A stretch of DNA of 64,000 nt from Auanema rhodensis (Eukaryota; Nematoda; Chromadorea; Rhabditida; Rhabditidae). The first letter of the stretch is position 1. The number at the start of each line of letters is the position of its first letter. The notes beneath the pieces were generated by a model, which worked only from the letters and a program-made list of their open reading frames with translations, made no database searches and was not told the origin of the DNA. The stretch covers positions 19,662,501 through 19,726,500 of the forward strand of contig OZ059899.1 in NCBI GenBank assembly GCA_964057225.1, in the 5' to 3' direction. The position numbers were made by a program, and so were the translations under genes. Positions 61,632 to 64,000 of the stretch are shown here, in pieces.

Positions 61632-63737
61632 TTGAAAAATGATGCATTAGTGTATATTGAGTTTCCATGTACACTCAACATAGCTTCCAAAAACATTTTG
61701 ACAAAAATTTTTCCGAAAAATTTCGAAATAAATTCGCAAAAAGTAGATGTTTTTAGATTCCTTTTTTCAAGGCAAAGACGATGGACAATGTTATTCAACG
61801 AAAAAATTAATTCTGCAGGGTGAAAATCGAGGATATAAGTGTGAACTTATATCAGTTGATATCTCGGTGCATTTTTAAGCTAGCGCAAATCTGATAACAC
61901 AGATCGACGCAGCTTAAAAATCCGCATCGAATGCACTATACTGCATTGAGAAACGCTTAATACAAAAGTTAGTTATGATCGTTTGAAAAATGATGCATTA
62001 GTGTATGTTGAGTTTCCATGTACACTCAACATAGCTTCCAAAAACATTTTGACAAAAATTTTTCCGAAAAATTTCGAAATAAATTCGCAAAAAGTAGATG
62101 TTTTTAGATTCCTTTTTTCAAGGCAAAGACGATGGACAATGTTATTCATCGAAAAAATTAATTCTGCAGGGTGAAAATCGAGGATATAAGTGTGAACTTA
62201 TATCAGTTGATATCTCGGTGCATTTTTAAGCTAGCGCAAATCTGATAACACAGATCGACGCAGCTTAAAAATCCGCATCGAATGCATTATACTACATTGA
62301 GAAACGCTTAATACAAAAATTAGTTATGATCGTTTGAAAAATGATGCATTAGTGTATGTTGAGTTTCCATGTACACTCAACATTGCTTCCAAAAACATTT
62401 TGACAAAAATGTTTCCGAAAAATTTCAAAATAATTTCGCGAAAAGTAGATGTTTTTAGATTCCTTTTTTCAAGGCAAAGACGATGGACAATGTTATTCAA
62501 CGAAAAAATTATTTCTGCAGGGTGAAAATCGAGGATATAAGTGTGAACTTATATCAGTTGATATCTCGGTGCATTTTTAAGCTAGCGCAAATCTGATAAC
62601 ACAGATCGACGCAGCTTAAAAATCCGCATCGAATGCACTATACTGCATTGAGAAACGCTTAATACAAAAGTTAGTTATGATCGTTTGAAAAATGATGCAT
62701 TAGTGTATGTTGAGTTTCCATGTACACTCAACATTGCTTCCAAAAACATTTTGACAAAAATTTTTCCAAAAAATTTTAAAATAATTTTGCAAAAAGTAGG
62801 TGTTTTTAGATTCCTTTTTTCAAGGCAAAGACGATGGACAATGTTATTCAACGAAAAAATTAATTCTGCAGGGTGAAAATCGAGGATATAAGTGTGAACT
62901 TATATCAGTTGATATCTCGGTGCATTTTTAAGCTAGCGCAAATCTGATAACACAGATCGACGCAGCTTAAAAATCCGCATCGAATGCATTATACTACATT
63001 GAGAAACGCTTGATACAAAAATTAGGTATGATCGTTTGAAAAATGATGCATTAGTGTATGTTGAGTTTCCATGTACACTCAACATAGCTTCCAAAAACAT
63101 TTTGACAAAAATGTTTCCGAAAAATTTCAAAATAATTTCGCGAAAAGTAGATGTTTTTAGATTCCTTTTTTCAAGGCAAAGACGATGGACAATGTTATTC
63201 AACGAAAAAATTATTTCTGCAGGGTGAAAATCGAGGATATAAGTGTGAACTTATATCAGTTGATATCTCGGTGCATTTTTAAGCTAGCGCAAATCTGATA
63301 ACACAGATCGACGCAGCTTAAAAATCCGCATCGAATGCACTATACTGCATTGAGAAACGCTTAATACAAAAGTTAGTTATGATCGTTTGAAAAATGATGC
63401 ATTAGTGTATGTTGAGTTTCCATGTACACTCAACATTGCTTCCAAAAACATTTTGACAAAAATTTTTCCGAAAAATTTTAAAATAATTTCGCAAAGAGTA
63501 GGTGTTTTTAGATTCCTTTTTTCAAGGCAAAGACGATGGACAATGTTATTCAACGAAAAAATTAATTCTGCAGGGTGAAAATCGAGGATATAAGTGTGAA
63601 CTTATATCAGTTGATATCTCGGTGCATTTTTAAGCTAGCGCAAATCTGATAACACAGATCGACGCAGCTTAAAAATCCGCATCGAATGCACTATACTACA
63701 TTGAGAAACGCTTGATACAAAAATTAGGTATGATCGT
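61632..63737. repeat. Six mixed monomers near the right edge
   Basis: Units 61632, 61983, 62334, 62685, 63036 and 63387 are of six different types already present upstream. Unit 62685 has a private TTTTTCCAAAAAATTTT. Units 63036 and 63738 both follow AGGTATGATC leaders and carry CAAAAATGTTTCC with ATTATTTCTGCAG, two monomers apart. Confidence 0.8.
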
Positions 63738-64000
63738 TTGAAAAATGATGCATTAGTGTATGTTGAGTTTCCATGTACACTCAACATTGCTTCCAAAAAC
63801 ATTTTGACAAAAATGTTTCCGAAAAATTTCAAAATAATTTCGCGAAAAGTAGATGTTTTTAGATTCCTTTTTTCAAGGCAAAGACGATGGACAATGTTAT
63901 TCAACGAAAAAATTATTTCTGCAGGGTGAAAATCGAGGATATAAGTGTGAACTTATATCAGTTGATATCTCGGTGCATTTTTAAGCTAGCGCAAATCTGA
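63738..64000. repeat. Right-edge partial monomer
   Basis: The last 263 bases are the start of another monomer (CAAAAATGTTTCC, CGCGAAAAG, ATTATTTCTGCAG type). The window ends inside the compound dyad, so the array continues downstream. Confidence 0.95.

Larger units (their letters stand above)
1..64000. repeat. 351-bp satellite DNA array, whole window
   Basis: The same 351-bp sequence recurs head-to-tail on one strand from the first to the last base. With phase +1 at the TTG of the recurrent TTGAAAAATGATGC block, unit starts run 209, 560, 911 and so on to 63738: 181 complete units, with partial units at both edges. 178 complete units are exactly 351 bp, two are 352 bp and one is 347 bp. Monomers differ mainly by single-base substitutions. 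Composition is AT-rich (114 G+C in the 351-bp unit at 209-559). No unrelated sequence interrupts the array. By architecture (long monomer, nested higher-order repeats, no genes) this is eukaryotic satellite DNA, most likely centromeric or pericentromeric. Family and species are not recognised. Confidence 0.97.

Noticed and set aside
1-64000. CRISPR array
   Set aside because: The repeat unit is 351 bp and contiguous. There are no short direct repeats separated by unique spacers, and no cas genes.
1-64000. Tandemly amplified transposable element (Helitron, MITE or LTR)
   Set aside because: No terminal inverted repeats bounding a unit, no target-site duplications, no LTRs and no transposase or reverse transcriptase fragments were seen. 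Palindromes are internal and short.
1-64000. The array being an assembly artefact (one block pasted repeatedly)
   Set aside because: Numerous private single-base variants, different nested periods (2, 3, 5, 6, 7, 10 and 14 monomers) and chimeric monomers argue for real sequence. Local copy number in the most identical stretches (43.3-52.8 kb and 58.5-60.6 kb) still depends on long-read support.
1-64000. Telomeric repeat, rDNA or histone cluster
   Set aside because: No short telomere-type repeats, no rRNA-like sequence and no coding clusters occur anywhere in the window.

Overview
The whole 64 kb window is one uninterrupted head-to-tail array of an AT-rich satellite repeat with a 351-bp monomer. 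In one counted unit (209-559) 114 of 351 bases are G or C, about 32.5% GC. Taking the invariant TTGAAAAATGATGC-type start as phase +1, there are 181 complete monomers from 209 to 63737, a partial one at the left edge (1-208) and a partial one at the right edge (63738-64000). No flanking unique DNA, transposon, RNA gene or credible protein gene was found on either strand.

A long tandem satellite with nested higher-order repeats (HORs) is a eukaryotic heterochromatin signature, of the centromeric or pericentromeric kind. CpG is not depleted: 14 CpGs in the counted 351-bp unit against roughly 9 expected from its composition. That argues against a heavily CpG-methylated vertebrate or plant satellite and fits an invertebrate such as an insect better. 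This is inference, and I do not recognise the satellite family or the species.

Array layout: 1-5.4 kb, 6-monomer HOR of 2107 bp in about 2.6 copies; 5.5-6.9 kb, imperfect dimer; 8.3-12.5 kb, a 6-mer whose second copy gained one monomer; 12.8-14.25 kb, dimer; 17.4-18.8 kb, dimer; 19.2 kb, a monomer with a 4-bp deletion; 19.5-23.8 kb, a 5-mer zone; 24.4-26.5 kb, dimers; 27.2-29.1 kb, 3-mer; 29.3-31.1 kb, dimers; 31.1-34.25 kb, 3-mer in three copies; 34.25-43.3 kb, mixed phases with a 7-mer offset; 43.3-52.8 kb, a 13-monomer segment duplicated at a 14-monomer offset with a chimeric monomer at the junction; 53-58 kb, mixed; 58.5-60.6 kb, a run of nearly identical single monomers; 57.1-61.6 kb, a segment repeated at a 10-monomer offset; then mixed to the end.

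Each monomer has an ordered internal structure (reference unit 8635-8985): a 9-bp palindrome with a 10-nt loop at +23-50, an A-tract palindrome in a helically phased A-tract zone at about +58 to +111, a 9-bp palindrome with a GTGA loop at +201-222, and a 51-bp compound dyad at +240-290. The centres of the two 9-bp palindromes are 175 bp apart within a monomer and 176 bp to the next one, almost exactly half a monomer and close to a nucleosome repeat. The 63-codon open frame in nearly every monomer starts at TTG, has no ATG near its start and changes freely at amino-acid level, so I treat it as a by-product of the repeat and not as a gene.
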